From a virus, in the IMG/VR virus record IMGVR_UViG_3300042478_000317, positions 1 to 21,989 of that record: a DNA stretch of 21,989 nucleotides; one strand, given 5' to 3'. Below the pieces are notes generated by a model. The model searched no databases. It saw only the letters and a list, made by a program, of their open reading frames with translations, and was not told where the DNA came from. The position numbers were made by a program, and so were the translations under genes. Below are positions 1-6,894 of the stretch, in pieces. Each line of letters opens with the position of its first letter. The stretch's first letter is position 1.

Positions 1-1267
1 CACCTGCACGAGTAACAGATGTTCCTGTAATATCCGAAGCAGTGCCATTACCACCATTACCAGTATCACTACCGCCTGCGCCAGCAGTGCTACTACCACC
101 ACCGCCACCGCCACGACTGTTGTAACCACCAGAGTTACCACCAGCCCTGCCTTGATTTGCAGTGCCTGCTAGACCATTAGAAAACCCAGATGACCCACCA
201 CCACCAGAACCACCAGTTGCACCTGCTTCATCTTGTCCAGCACCCCCACCACCACCTGTTGAAGTGATTGTAGAAAATGTAGAATTTCCGCCATTACCAC
301 CTTTACCGCCACTAGAACTAGCAGCACCAGCAGAACCAACAGTAACTGAATAGTTATCTCCGCCATTTATGGTTAAACTTGATTCAGCAGAAGAACCAGC
401 ACCAGAAGTTCCAGCAGATGTTCTATATCCACCAGCACCACCACCGCCAGTATTTTGATTTCCGTTTTGAGGAGCACCTCCTCCACCACCACCACCTGCA
501 ATAACTAAATAATCAAGAGTAAATCTCTTAGGCATTGTTGCAGAGTTTGATGCAGAACTTTCTAGGCTATCTCCATTAGCATTAGTTGTTTTAACTTTAA
601 ATGTATACGCGCTAGCACCAGGTATTTGTCCATCTGTAAATGTATAAGATGTAGAACTTGTTGTTGCTGCAGTGCGAGAAGTTTGTGCTGTAGTTCCATT
701 TAGATAAGGAGTAATAGTGATAGCAGAAATGTTCTTGCCACCAGTTGCTCCATTAGTCCAAGTTACAGTTATTTCATTAGCAGAAGTAGATGCTGTTGCT
801 GTTCCAATAGTTGGTGCTTGTGGAACTGTTGTTACAGTAAGTGACTGAGTTGATGTACTTGGGCTTGTGCCAAATCCATTAAAAGCAGTTGCGCTAACAG
901 AGTATGTTCCAGGTTCGCCAACAGAAAGCGTTGGAGTTGTTGAAGCCGTTGAACCAGTTGTATATGTTACTGGAGTAGGGCTTGTTGCTACACCAGTATA
1001 TCCGTAAGGCGAACCTCCGTTTGTTCCTGGAGTTAAAACAAACGCAATAGCGCCACTTGTAAAAGCACGGCTAGTTCCAACATCAGTAACAACCATAGTT
1101 GGAATACCAGCAGGTGCAGAGGCTGGAACCCAGTTAGTTCCATCATAAATTTCAAGAAGTCCTAGTTCACCATTGTAAAATGTATCTCCAATAATTGGAC
1201 CTGCTGGGCGACCAGCAGTGTTACCCGATGGAATACCACCCTTAAAAGGATATTGCTGAATAGCCAT
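1..1267 (-). CDS. Gly-rich tail adhesin with Fn3-like domains, C-terminus off the window
   Basis: The reading frame is open from an ATG at 1267 to the left edge (about 422 codons), so the C-terminus is missing. Residues about 25-50 hold a short module (YNGELGLLEIYDGTNWVP) of the kind seen in phage tail fibres. Residues about 55-148 and 150-245 look like two Ig/Fn3-type beta domains, the second with ITVTW and YTFKVKTTNANGDS. From about 252 (LDYLVIAGGGGGGG) the protein becomes a Gly-rich domain with many GGGGxGG runs, a composition known from phage receptor-binding adhesins. The start overlaps the stop of the 104-aa gene as TAATG, implying translational coupling. The likely role is host recognition at the virion tip. 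The domain classes are inferred by eye from sequence pattern; no catalytic motif is visible. Confidence 0.82.
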   Translation of the reverse strand, partial: MAIQQYPFKGGIPSGNTAGRPAGPIIGDTFYNGELGLLEIYDGTNWVPASAPAGIPTMVVTDVGTSRAFTSGAIAFVLTPGTNGGSPYGYTGVATSPTPVTYTTGSTASTTPTLSVGEPGTYSVSATAFNGFGTSPSTSTQSLTVTTVPQAPTIGTATASTSANEITVTWTNGATGGKNISAITITPYLNGTTAQTSRTAATTSSTSYTFTDGQIPGASAYTFKVKTTNANGDSLESSASNSATMPKRFTLDYLVIAGGGGGGGAPQNGNQNTGGGGAGGYRTSAGTSGAGSSAESSLTINGGDNYSVTVGSAGAASSSGGKGGNGGNSTFSTITSTGGGGGAGQDEAGATGGSGGGGSSGFSNGLAGTANQGRAGGNSGGYNSRGGGGGGSSTAGAGGSDTGNGGNGTASDITGTSVTRAG

Positions 1268-1581
1268 TAGTTAATCTCCACTCCGCTGATGTGGAACGTA
1301 ACTGCAGTTGTTGACGCATAACCAGTAATTGTCTTGGCTGGGTCAGAAGCTGGAATAACCTGCTTCATATCAAACCCAACAATAGAGTTAGCATCAAGCT
1401 TGATTGTCGGCACGATGGCAATGCCATCGATGCTGATAGTTGCACTAGATGCAGAGGTTGCAGCATTGGCAATAACAATGTTTGTTACTACCGCCAGTGT
1501 GCTCGTATTAGGAGCGGTGTAGAGAGTTGCACTGGAAGTTGCTGCTGCAGTTCTAGCCAGTACCTTAGTTGTTGTAGCCAT
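1267..1581 (-). CDS. Small beta-rich tail-associated protein (104 aa), function unknown
   Basis: This 104-residue protein is rich in Ala, Ser, Thr, Val and Ile, with alternating hydrophobic positions suggesting a compact beta fold (SATLYTAPNTSTLAVVTNIV, then TISIDGIAIVPTIKL). It has no signal peptide, transmembrane helix or catalytic motif. An AAAGGG SD-like sequence lies about nine nt upstream of the ATG. It sits between the tail fibre (16 nt upstream) and the Gly-rich adhesin, whose ATG overlaps its TAA. By position it is probably a small virion component such as a fibre-associated or decoration protein. I do not recognise a named family. Confidence 0.8.
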   Translation of the reverse strand: MATTTKVLARTAAATSSATLYTAPNTSTLAVVTNIVIANAATSASSATISIDGIAIVPTIKLDANSIVGFDMKQVIPASDPAKTITGYASTTAVTFHISGVEIN

Positions 1582-1597
1582 TAATTACTACCCTTTC

Positions 1598-3268
1598 TTA
1601 GTACGCACCCATGATGTTCATGAGCGTTATATCTATTTCTTTGGAGTTTGCATCAAGAGATGCGTATGTTGCTGTTACTAATTTAGTAAGACCATTAATT
1701 GTTGTTACGGTTGTACCAGAAGCTATAAGTGTTGAACCAAGTGTTGGTGCTGAGTATGCGCTAGCTGAGTTAATTGCTACCCAAGCAGAACCAGTCCATA
1801 CTGACATTTCACCAGTTGCTGAGTTAAAATAAAGAGCACCAGTAAGTAACGCATTTCCATCATTGTCTAATGTTGGAGGTACTGTCTTAGACCCAAGATA
1901 CCTGTCATCAAATTGGTCATATACTGTTGCTGCACTGGAGGCAGAAGTTTGTGCCGAGCTTGCCGAAGTAGCAGCCGAAGATGCAGATGTTGCTGCAGAT
2001 GAGGCGGATGTCGCTGCTTCAGAAGCAGATGTGGTCGCAGTTGCTGCAGAGTTAGATGCAGTTGTAGCACTATTAGCAGCCGATGTAGCACTTGTTGCAG
2101 CAGCGGTTGCACTGGCAGCAGCGCTTGTAGCGCTGGTTGCTGCAGAGGTTTGTGATGTTAAAGCACTAGATGCTGATGTAGAAGCCGATGATGCAGATGT
2201 AGCAGCAGCGGTAGCCGAAGAAGCAGCAGCGGTTTCGCTTGATGCTGCAGCGGTCGCATACCCTGCAATTGAGGCAACAGATGCTGCAGCTGTGGTAGCA
2301 CTATTGGCTGCACTAGTTGCACTTGTTGCTGCAGATGTCGCCGATGTTGCAGCTGACGTTTGGCTAGTTAATGCAGATGACGCACTGGTCGCTGCTGCAG
2401 TTGCAGATGCTGCTGCGGATGTAGCAGAAGTGGCTGCAGAAGTTTGGGATGTAAGAGCAGAGGCTGCTGAAGTAGTAGCAGCTGTTGCTGACACAGCAGC
2501 ACTGGTTGCCGAAGTTGCTGCAGCAGTGGCTGAGTTTGCAGCTGATGTAGCAGATGTTTGAATAGCAGCTACCGAGTTAGCAGCTGATGTGGCTGATGTT
2601 GCAGCGGATGCAGCAGAAGTTGCTGCTGCAGTAGCACTGGTTGCTGCAGATGCTGCGGATGTCGCAGCAGCAGCAACTTGAGCATCAGCAAAGTCTTTAC
2701 GAACAGCATCGCTAGATGATGTTGGTGTAGCAAGGTTTGTAATCTTAAATCCACCAGCAGATAAATCAGAACCTAAAGTTGCGGTGGAGTATGTGCCACC
2801 AGTAATTGTTGCGGTAGATGTAAACGTACCGCTGATTGTTGCACCAGTAATAGTTGGTGTGTTAACTGTTGGTGATGTAAGAGTTTTAGAAGCCAGGGTC
2901 TGTGCTCCACCTGTGCCAACAATATCTCCAGTTACTCCATGTGCAGAGGTTGCTGCTTCATGTGAACGAAAATCAGAAAAGTCCAATGCAGAAACACCGT
3001 GTTCTACAATTGCGCCAATTGAGTGTGCCTTGGAGCTTGTGCCATCAACGCCACGAGTTACCGTATATGCAGTACCAACGAGGGCGGTTACCGTTACGAT
3101 TTCTTCGTTAGCGGTATCCTTTTCAAGAATAAGTGTGAATGGATACTGCGATGGTAAACCAGAAGCAGCAGCCAGCGACAAGCTTGTGCTTGTCGTGCTA
3201 GCGTCAATAGCACTAGACAGTGTTGTCTTAGCAGCGGTTGAGCTATAATAACGTGCAATTGTTGGCAT
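1598..3268 (-). CDS. Tail fibre protein with Ala/Ser/Thr heptad-repeat shaft
   Basis: This 556-aa protein has a clear fibre layout. Residues 1-95 form a beta module ending in TVTRGVDGTSSKAHSIGAIV, typical of phage tail proteins. Residues 125-180 carry the KTLTSPTVNTPTITG type of repeat and GGFKITNLATPTSSSDAV. Residues 197-448 are an almost pure Ala/Ser/Thr shaft with seven-residue periodicity. Residues 455-500 contain a YFNSATGEMSVWTGSAWV module common near fibre C-termini, followed by a short beta tail. Phage fibre shafts with such Ala/Ser/Thr repeats are known and usually trimerise. It lies three nt after the 299-aa connector gene, with GAGG upstream of its ATG. It probably links the virion to the receptor-binding parts. 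Long antisense frames on the plus strand over the shaft are shadows of the repeat. Confidence 0.88.
   Translation of the reverse strand: MPTIARYYSSTAAKTTLSSAIDASTTSTSLSLAAASGLPSQYPFTLILEKDTANEEIVTVTALVGTAYTVTRGVDGTSSKAHSIGAIVEHGVSALDFSDFRSHEAATSAHGVTGDIVGTGGAQTLASKTLTSPTVNTPTITGATISGTFTSTATITGGTYSTATLGSDLSAGGFKITNLATPTSSSDAVRKDFADAQVAAAATSAASAATSATAAATSAASAATSATSAANSVAAIQTSATSAANSATAAATSATSAAVSATAATTSAASALTSQTSAATSATSAAASATAAATSASSALTSQTSAATSATSAATSATSAANSATTAAASVASIAGYATAAASSETAAASSATAAATSASSASTSASSALTSQTSAATSATSAAASATAAATSATSAANSATTASNSAATATTSASEAATSASSAATSASSAATSASSAQTSASSAATVYDQFDDRYLGSKTVPPTLDNDGNALLTGALYFNSATGEMSVWTGSAWVAINSASAYSAPTLGSTLIASGTTVTTINGLTKLVTATYASLDANSKEIDITLMNIMGAY
1925..2680 (-). 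repeat. Degenerate heptad (21-bp) repeat coding the fibre shaft
   Basis: This segment codes about 252 residues made of Ala, Ser and Thr, with occasional Asn, Gln, Val and Leu. The phrase ALTSQTSAATSATSAA occurs three times, with its Leu at residues 272, 300 and 370. The spacings are 28 and 70 residues, both multiples of seven, so the heptad register is kept between copies. The DNA copies differ in third positions. Confidence 0.85.
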
Positions 3269-3271
3269 GTA

Positions 3272-4171
3272 TTACCTCGTATACTGTATTGTGTTTAGGA
3301 AGTTGGCTTGTTGCTTAGCGATTTCTTCTGCCAAACGAACGGTGTAAAGCTGGAACAAATACTTTGCAGCATTGGTAGAAGCACCAGCTTGAACTGGTTG
3401 GTCGAGGGCATCTGCAGATACTGTAGTTGCCGTAACCTTTCCAGGGTCTACTGTTGTAAGTAGGCGATACATAGCACCGAAGCGAACGACATCTTCGCAA
3501 GATGCTGGAAGACCACTAACAGTTAACTCTTGGTTATCTGTAATAACTGTTGGGAACTTTGTATATTGAACATTGACTGTACGACCAGGCATTGGTGATT
3601 CTTTTAGAATCAAAGCTTGCTTGATTGTTGAAGTGTCAGTGTCATAATAATTTTTATCGACTCGATAGTTTTTAATAATCTGCCATACGCCTGTTGAGTC
3701 TGGGACATCCCATGAGATACCAGTTATATCTTCTAACGCATCTGGTAGTAGGTATGAATAATCAGCGCCATTAAAAGTAAATGTATGGTATGTAATAACT
3801 GGAAAGTTCATTGCTTTAATAGTTTCGTTAATTGCTCGCTTAACTTGATTGCGAGGAAAGATTGGGTTGTTGCGTACAACCGAACCAGTTACATGGCTTG
3901 TTGCTGTAGTACCACGCCAGCCACGACCAATAATATTACCAGTAGTTCCAAGAACTTGGATAGTACCGCTGGTTGGAATAATCTTCTTTAAGTAAATTAG
4001 TTCATCATCTATTTCAACAATGCCCTTGCTTAGCGCAGTAGCATCATCAACCAATAGAGTCTGGTCGCCAGCGGTTGTAGCGCTGGTAATAACCGTAACT
4101 GATTCTTGGTTCTTGACGTAAGAGTTAACTTCACCAAGGGTCTGTTCGGTCAGCTGGTTTAGTGTTGCCAT
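3272..4171 (-). CDS. Probable head-tail connector or adaptor protein (299 aa)
   Basis: This 299-aa protein begins MATLNQLTEQTLGEVNSYVK. Residues about 25-105 form a beta module with IIGRGWRGTTATSHVTGSVV, matching in pattern the RG-x2-GT-x4-H-x2-G-x-V module of the fibre N-terminus. A mixed domain follows: RNQVKRAINETIKAMNFP, a beta stretch with YHTFTFNGADYSYLLPDALE, and a helical C-terminus with VRFGAMYRLLT and LAEEIAKQQANFLNTIQYTR. A helical gate after a beta core, together with its place between the post-capsid genes and the fibre, fits a neck, adaptor or tail-nozzle role such as gp4- or gp11-like proteins of podoviruses. That is inference; no family is recognised with certainty. Its ATG overlaps the preceding TAA (TAATG). 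Confidence 0.75.
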   Translation of the reverse strand: MATLNQLTEQTLGEVNSYVKNQESVTVITSATTAGDQTLLVDDATALSKGIVEIDDELIYLKKIIPTSGTIQVLGTTGNIIGRGWRGTTATSHVTGSVVRNNPIFPRNQVKRAINETIKAMNFPVITYHTFTFNGADYSYLLPDALEDITGISWDVPDSTGVWQIIKNYRVDKNYYDTDTSTIKQALILKESPMPGRTVNVQYTKFPTVITDNQELTVSGLPASCEDVVRFGAMYRLLTTVDPGKVTATTVSADALDQPVQAGASTNAAKYLFQLYTVRLAEEIAKQQANFLNTIQYTR

Positions 4172-4422
4172 TATGCTTGCGCTGCCCTTCCAATAAGGTC
4201 AGATGCTCTGACCGCTTTTTGAATGTCTTTCATTTTTGTTGAAGCAGGTTGAATTCCTTGCTTGCGAGCGTCACGATATGCGCTCAATTCTTTATCTGTA
4301 TTTTTAATATCGGCTGATACATGCTCATTGCTAATACTTAAATTAGCTGCACGAAGACAATCTCCCCAAGACTCATGGTCTTGAGTTGTACATCCACTTC
4401 TACACTTCGACAATGTATTCAC
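4171..4422 (-). CDS. Small Cys/His-containing phage protein (83 aa), function unknown
   Basis: The N-terminus reads KCRSGCTTQDHESWGDCLRA: Cys7, Cys11, His16 and Cys22 are spaced in a way that could bind a metal, although no zinc-finger family is recognised. The rest is a charged helical segment (DKELSAYRDARKQGIQPAST) and a small helical tail. The start is GTG at 4422 with AGGA four nt upstream; a TTG at 4413 is the alternative. It overlaps the upstream 84-aa gene by 23 nt, and its TAA overlaps the ATG of the connector gene. It sits in the cluster of small genes between capsid and connector, so a virion or assembly role is possible but unproven. Confidence 0.75.
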   Translation of the reverse strand: MNTLSKCRSGCTTQDHESWGDCLRAANLSISNEHVSADIKNTDKELSAYRDARKQGIQPASTKMKDIQKAVRASDLIGRAAQA

Positions 4423-4654
4423 CGTATCCTGCAGCAGTTAACTCTGCTGCCTCTGCGTCAGTAATTGGGTTGTCATATCCACCACGAAGCACCTTGTCAT
4501 AGTCAGCTAAACTGCTATCTTGTGGTGAAACTATGGTTGACCAAGTTCCATTCTTTTTAACAACTGTCTTGCCCCATGGATAAGAAACAAACCAAAGGTC
4601 ATATTGAAGACCAAGCTTGATTGTCATGGTTGGTCCACGAAATATCTTTGCCAT
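4400..4654 (-). CDS. Small conserved-looking phage protein (84 aa), function unknown
   Basis: I place the start at the ATG at 4654, giving an 84-residue protein that begins MAKIFRGPTMTIKLGLQYDL. This ATG overlaps the stop of the 91-aa gene as TAATG, the junction type used repeatedly in this operon, and an AAGGTG SD lies eight nt upstream. The same frame is open further to ATGs at 4660 and 4678, but those have poor SD spacing. The N-terminal half is beta-like with several aromatic residues (WFVSYPWGKTVVKKNGTW); the C-terminal half is short and acidic (ITDAEAAELTAAGYGEYIVE). It has no membrane segment or known motif. Its place next to the connector suggests a minor structural or head-completion role. 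Confidence 0.72.
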   Translation of the reverse strand: MAKIFRGPTMTIKLGLQYDLWFVSYPWGKTVVKKNGTWSTIVSPQDSSLADYDKVLRGGYDNPITDAEAAELTAAGYGEYIVEV

Positions 4655-4929
4655 TACCATTTCACCTTGTCTGCCCAATATGCTGCGGACATAACACCCT
4701 TGGCTATATTCTTAGAGTGACGAGCCTTGAATGATTGGCGACGTTGGCGGTAAGACCTTGTTTCTCCAGCCTTCTTAGGAGAGCCTGATACACCTTGCTG
4801 ACCAAACCTAATTGTCTTTACTTGTGAGCCAGATTTGGCTACGACAACATGGGATTTAGTGGGATGACTGGGTGTGCGCTTAGGTTTATTAAACCCTGCT
4901 ACTCCCGCCCTCTTTAGCCTTGGGTCCAT
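4654..4929 (-). CDS. Basic 91-aa phage protein, function unknown
   Basis: This very basic protein has a low-complexity N-terminal arm (MDPRLKRAGVAGFNKPKRTP) and a tight C-terminal core with RSYRQRRQSFKARHSKNIAK and an aromatic end (SAAYWADKVKW). The core pattern resembles small uncharacterised proteins I associate with marine and freshwater phages, from memory only. The basic helices make nucleic-acid binding plausible. The ATG at 4929 has GGGGAG ten nt upstream and lies inside the preceding 56-aa gene (41-nt overlap). Its TAA overlaps the ATG of the next gene. Confidence 0.78.
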   Translation of the reverse strand: MDPRLKRAGVAGFNKPKRTPSHPTKSHVVVAKSGSQVKTIRFGQQGVSGSPKKAGETRSYRQRRQSFKARHSKNIAKGVMSAAYWADKVKW

Positions 4930-5059
4930 TCTTCTTATACTCCCCGACTTTTCCTAGTATCGATTGAATACGTCCGTCTTTACGAAGACGAACTATCATT
5001 CCATCTTTAATCTGTATTGGGTTAAAACTATGTTTCGATTTGTACTTACCAGACGACAT
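4889..5059 (-). CDS. Short basic protein (56 aa), function unknown
   Basis: A 56-codon frame runs from an ATG at 5059 to TAA at 4889. The product starts MSSGKYKSKHSFNPIQIKDG and contains MIVRLRKDGRIQSILGKVGE, a small beta-like unit with a basic face. The ATG overlaps the stop of the 40-aa gene as TAATG. The gene's own end overlaps the 91-aa gene by 41 nt. It fills an otherwise empty gap in a tightly packed operon, which is the main argument that it is real. No known family is recognised. Confidence 0.68.
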   Translation of the reverse strand: MSSGKYKSKHSFNPIQIKDGMIVRLRKDGRIQSILGKVGEYKKNGPKAKEGGSSRV

Positions 5060-5181
5060 TACTTTTTCTTTAGCTTAGGCTTCTTTACTGCCATCTTCTT
5101 GCCAGTCTTCTTAGCTTCCATCTTTGCCATTGCCATACCCTTAGCGGTGTATGCAAATTCTTTCTTTCCTACTTTTGGCAT
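5059..5181 (-). CDS. Very short Lys-rich protein (40 aa), function unknown
   Basis: A 40-codon frame starts at the ATG at 5181 and stops with TAA at 5059. The product begins MPKVGKKEFAYTAKGMAMAK and ends in a run of lysines; 15 of its 40 residues are Lys. The MPKVG...YTAKGMA opening resembles tiny conserved phage proteins I remember from aquatic phages, from memory only. Both ends use TAATG overlaps, upstream with the 66-aa gene and downstream with the 56-aa gene, which strongly supports translation. The charge suggests binding to DNA, RNA or an acidic capsid surface; the function is unknown. Confidence 0.72.
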   Translation of the reverse strand: MPKVGKKEFAYTAKGMAMAKMEAKKTGKKMAVKKPKLKKK

Positions 5182-5381
5182 TACTCTTCTCCCTTTTCAC
5201 TAAACTCTGGTTCTTCTAATTCCCAATCAGGTAAATGGCGAACCATTAGTTCCCACGCTTCACCTTCGGTAAATCCTGCCTGTGCAAACGAGTTGTATAG
5301 CTCATGTGCTTGTACTGCGTATTGCTGGAGTGGCGTAAAGAAATCAATTGGTAATTCTTCAGCCTTCTTTTTCTTAGCCAT
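5181..5381 (-). CDS. Small helical acidic protein (66 aa) after the capsid gene
   Basis: This 66-aa protein has a basic start (MAKKKKAEELP), a helical centre (TPLQQYAVQAHELYNSFAQA, then GFTEGEAWELMVRHLPDW) and a very acidic tail (ELEEPEFSEKGEE). AAGGAG lies five nt upstream of the ATG. It is the first gene after the capsid gene and is separated from it by a strong hairpin, so its level may differ from that of the capsid. The GFTExEAWEL helix resembles short helical proteins often found near phage capsid genes. A head-completion or assembly role is possible; no function is shown. Confidence 0.78.
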   Translation of the reverse strand: MAKKKKAEELPIDFFTPLQQYAVQAHELYNSFAQAGFTEGEAWELMVRHLPDWELEEPEFSEKGEE

Positions 5382-5396
5382 TTATCTCCTTATGTG

Positions 5397-5422
5397 GAGA
5401 GGGGTGGTTGCCCACCCCTCTC
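5397..5422 (-). promoter_or_regulatory. Strong RNA hairpin between capsid gene and the next gene
   Basis: A perfect 11-bp inverted repeat (GAGAGGGGTGG and CCACCCCTCTC) with a 4-nt loop sits in the 51-nt gap after the capsid stop codon. On the minus-strand transcript it is followed by CACATAAGGAG rather than a U run, so it is not a classical Rho-independent terminator. It could protect the 3' end of capsid mRNA or partly attenuate transcription. The SD of the 66-aa gene starts a few nt after the stem. Confidence 0.75.
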
Positions 5423-5432
5423 ACTAAGTAAA

Positions 5433-6410
5433 CTACGCTGTTGCGATGCTTGACTTGGTCTGGATGACGTAACGTGCTTCCTTGCGGAAGATGTTCCATC
5501 CGAGTAGACCCTTCCAACCCGCTGGGCGGAAGCGCATCAACTTATCTGTCACAGGACCGATAACTGTCTTTGGCTCGTAAGAAACAGCCTCAAGAAGAGC
5601 CTGCTTTCCGAGAAGAACAGTTGCGTATACCTTTGAAGTGCCAGAGCCAGAGATTGACTCGCAGCGTGGAGATTCGATATAACGAACCTGGTCGTAGATA
5701 CCGATTTCACCATTCCATAGGTTGGCAACGCCAGCCTCTGTGTAGGTGTGAGGCAACTGCCATACAGCAGAACCAGATGATTGAGCTTCTGAACGAAGGT
5801 CATAAGATACATCTGGGTGAATTAGTGCTGTGTAGAGTCCGCCATCGCGTGGCTGTACGTTTGCGCCACGAAGCTTGGCAACACCCTTACGTGCAAGAGC
5901 AGCGGTTAGGTATGCAGCTGTGGTGCTTGAAGATACGTTCTCACCGTTGATGGTTGATTCATCAGCAGAAGCTGTACCTGTGTAACGCATTGTTGCAAGA
6001 GATGTTAGCTTGCCCCAGACCAAAGAGTCTAGAGAGTCGCGCATGTTGAATGACAACATGTCTGCAACAGCTGGGTCAATTGCTGAAAGTGACTCAAGAG
6101 CCAAGCGCTCAGTTGTGATTACAGCATTGCCGTATTCATCTACTGTAACATTCACCTTATTGGTGTTGTTAAGTGTTACTGCGTCTGGGTCTTGTGTCTG
6201 AGTTAGTGCAGTAGTTGCACGTGATAGGTCCTGATAGACCTGGAAGACGACGGTGTTACCTGGGTTTGTTACATCGACTGGGCGCTTGTCCGCAAACTTA
6301 CGGAACATTGGCTCAGAGCGAAGGTTAAACTCAATGTACTTGTCATACGCCGTCTGAATCAAGTTCGACATCGTTGATGTCGTTGTTGACGTTGCTGGTG
6401 TAGTAGGCAT
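5433..6410 (-). CDS. Major capsid protein, N4-gp56-like (HK97 fold)
   Basis: This 325-aa protein has the usual length and position of a phage major capsid protein, directly after a scaffold-like gene. The N-terminus has helical QTAYDKYIEFNLRSEPMFRK followed by RPVDVTNPGNTVVFQVYQDL, a long beta arm (E-loop-like). The centre has ITTERLALESLSAIDPAVAD and a domain with RDGGLYTALIHPDVSYDLRS. Later come WNGEIGIYDQVRYIESPR and VLLGKQALLEAVSYEPKTVI, and an aromatic end near RFRPAGWKGLLGW. The order and pattern of these blocks match the N4-gp56 capsid family by eye, not by search. An AAGGA SD precedes the ATG. It should form the icosahedral shell with the scaffold as assembly partner. Confidence 0.88.
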   Translation of the reverse strand: MPTTPATSTTTSTMSNLIQTAYDKYIEFNLRSEPMFRKFADKRPVDVTNPGNTVVFQVYQDLSRATTALTQTQDPDAVTLNNTNKVNVTVDEYGNAVITTERLALESLSAIDPAVADMLSFNMRDSLDSLVWGKLTSLATMRYTGTASADESTINGENVSSSTTAAYLTAALARKGVAKLRGANVQPRDGGLYTALIHPDVSYDLRSEAQSSGSAVWQLPHTYTEAGVANLWNGEIGIYDQVRYIESPRCESISGSGTSKVYATVLLGKQALLEAVSYEPKTVIGPVTDKLMRFRPAGWKGLLGWNIFRKEARYVIQTKSSIATA

Positions 6411-6444
6411 GATTTCCTTCTAATTGGGGTTGATTGTGGACGTA

Positions 6445-6894
6445 TCAGCCTTTGAGTAGATTACTTAATTCCTCTGGCGAACCTACGTTCGCAATACGAG
6501 AAGCTAAGTCTTGACCCACGTATGGGTCAATATCTCCATTATCAAAGTCTGACATTCGCTCATATGATTGAGCGTCAGGGGACGAATCCCCTTCTTCAAC
6601 GGCTTCGATACCGAATGCATCGCCGTATTCATTTAACCATTGTGCGACAGCATCCTCGTCCGCTTCAATTTCATCTGGGATGAATTTTGCGATTCTTGGA
6701 TTGAGTCCGAAACTTTCTAGGATTTCGCCAACGGATGCTTCGTGACTTTGTGTAGTAAACTCTGCAAGGATTTCATCACGTTCTTTAACTTGCTTAGAAA
6801 GTGCGTCAATCTGTTTGCGAAGTTTCTTTACAAGGTCAGTTCCACTGCCATTGTCTTCATCTTCGTAGTCGTACTCTAGGTATTCTTCTGCCAT
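6445..6894 (-). CDS. Capsid scaffold protein (149 aa)
   Basis: This short, strongly acidic protein starts MAEEYLEYDYEDEDNGSG. It has a heptad coiled coil at residues about 20-45 (LVKKLRKQIDALSKQVKERD) and an acidic helical C-terminus ending PEELSNLLKG. Small size, acidity, coiled coil and the slot immediately before the capsid gene are the usual signs of a phage scaffold. Scaffold proteins guide capsid assembly and leave before or during DNA packaging. An AGGGAG SD lies upstream of the ATG, after a 141-nt gap, the largest non-coding interval inside the gene block. No protease motif is visible here or in neighbouring genes, so the exit route is unclear. Confidence 0.8.
   Translation of the reverse strand: MAEEYLEYDYEDEDNGSGTDLVKKLRKQIDALSKQVKERDEILAEFTTQSHEASVGEILESFGLNPRIAKFIPDEIEADEDAVAQWLNEYGDAFGIEAVEEGDSSPDAQSYERMSDFDNGDIDPYVGQDLASRIANVGSPEELSNLLKG

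Noticed and set aside
162-366. CRISPR- or repeat-like look of the Pro/Gly-rich left end
   Set aside because: The repetition comes from Gly codons in the adhesin gene; there are no regular spacers.
1863-2561. A 232-codon open frame on the plus strand inside the fibre gene
   Set aside because: It is the antisense shadow of the Ala/Ser/Thr repeat: GC-biased repeated codons keep the opposite frame open, and the product is low-complexity Ala/Val/Asp.
4964-5203. A plus-strand hydrophobic 79-codon frame resembling a membrane protein or holin
   Set aside because: It is the complement of Lys-rich minus-strand genes (AAG/AAA read as CTT/TTT), which creates Phe/Leu-rich pseudo-membrane segments.
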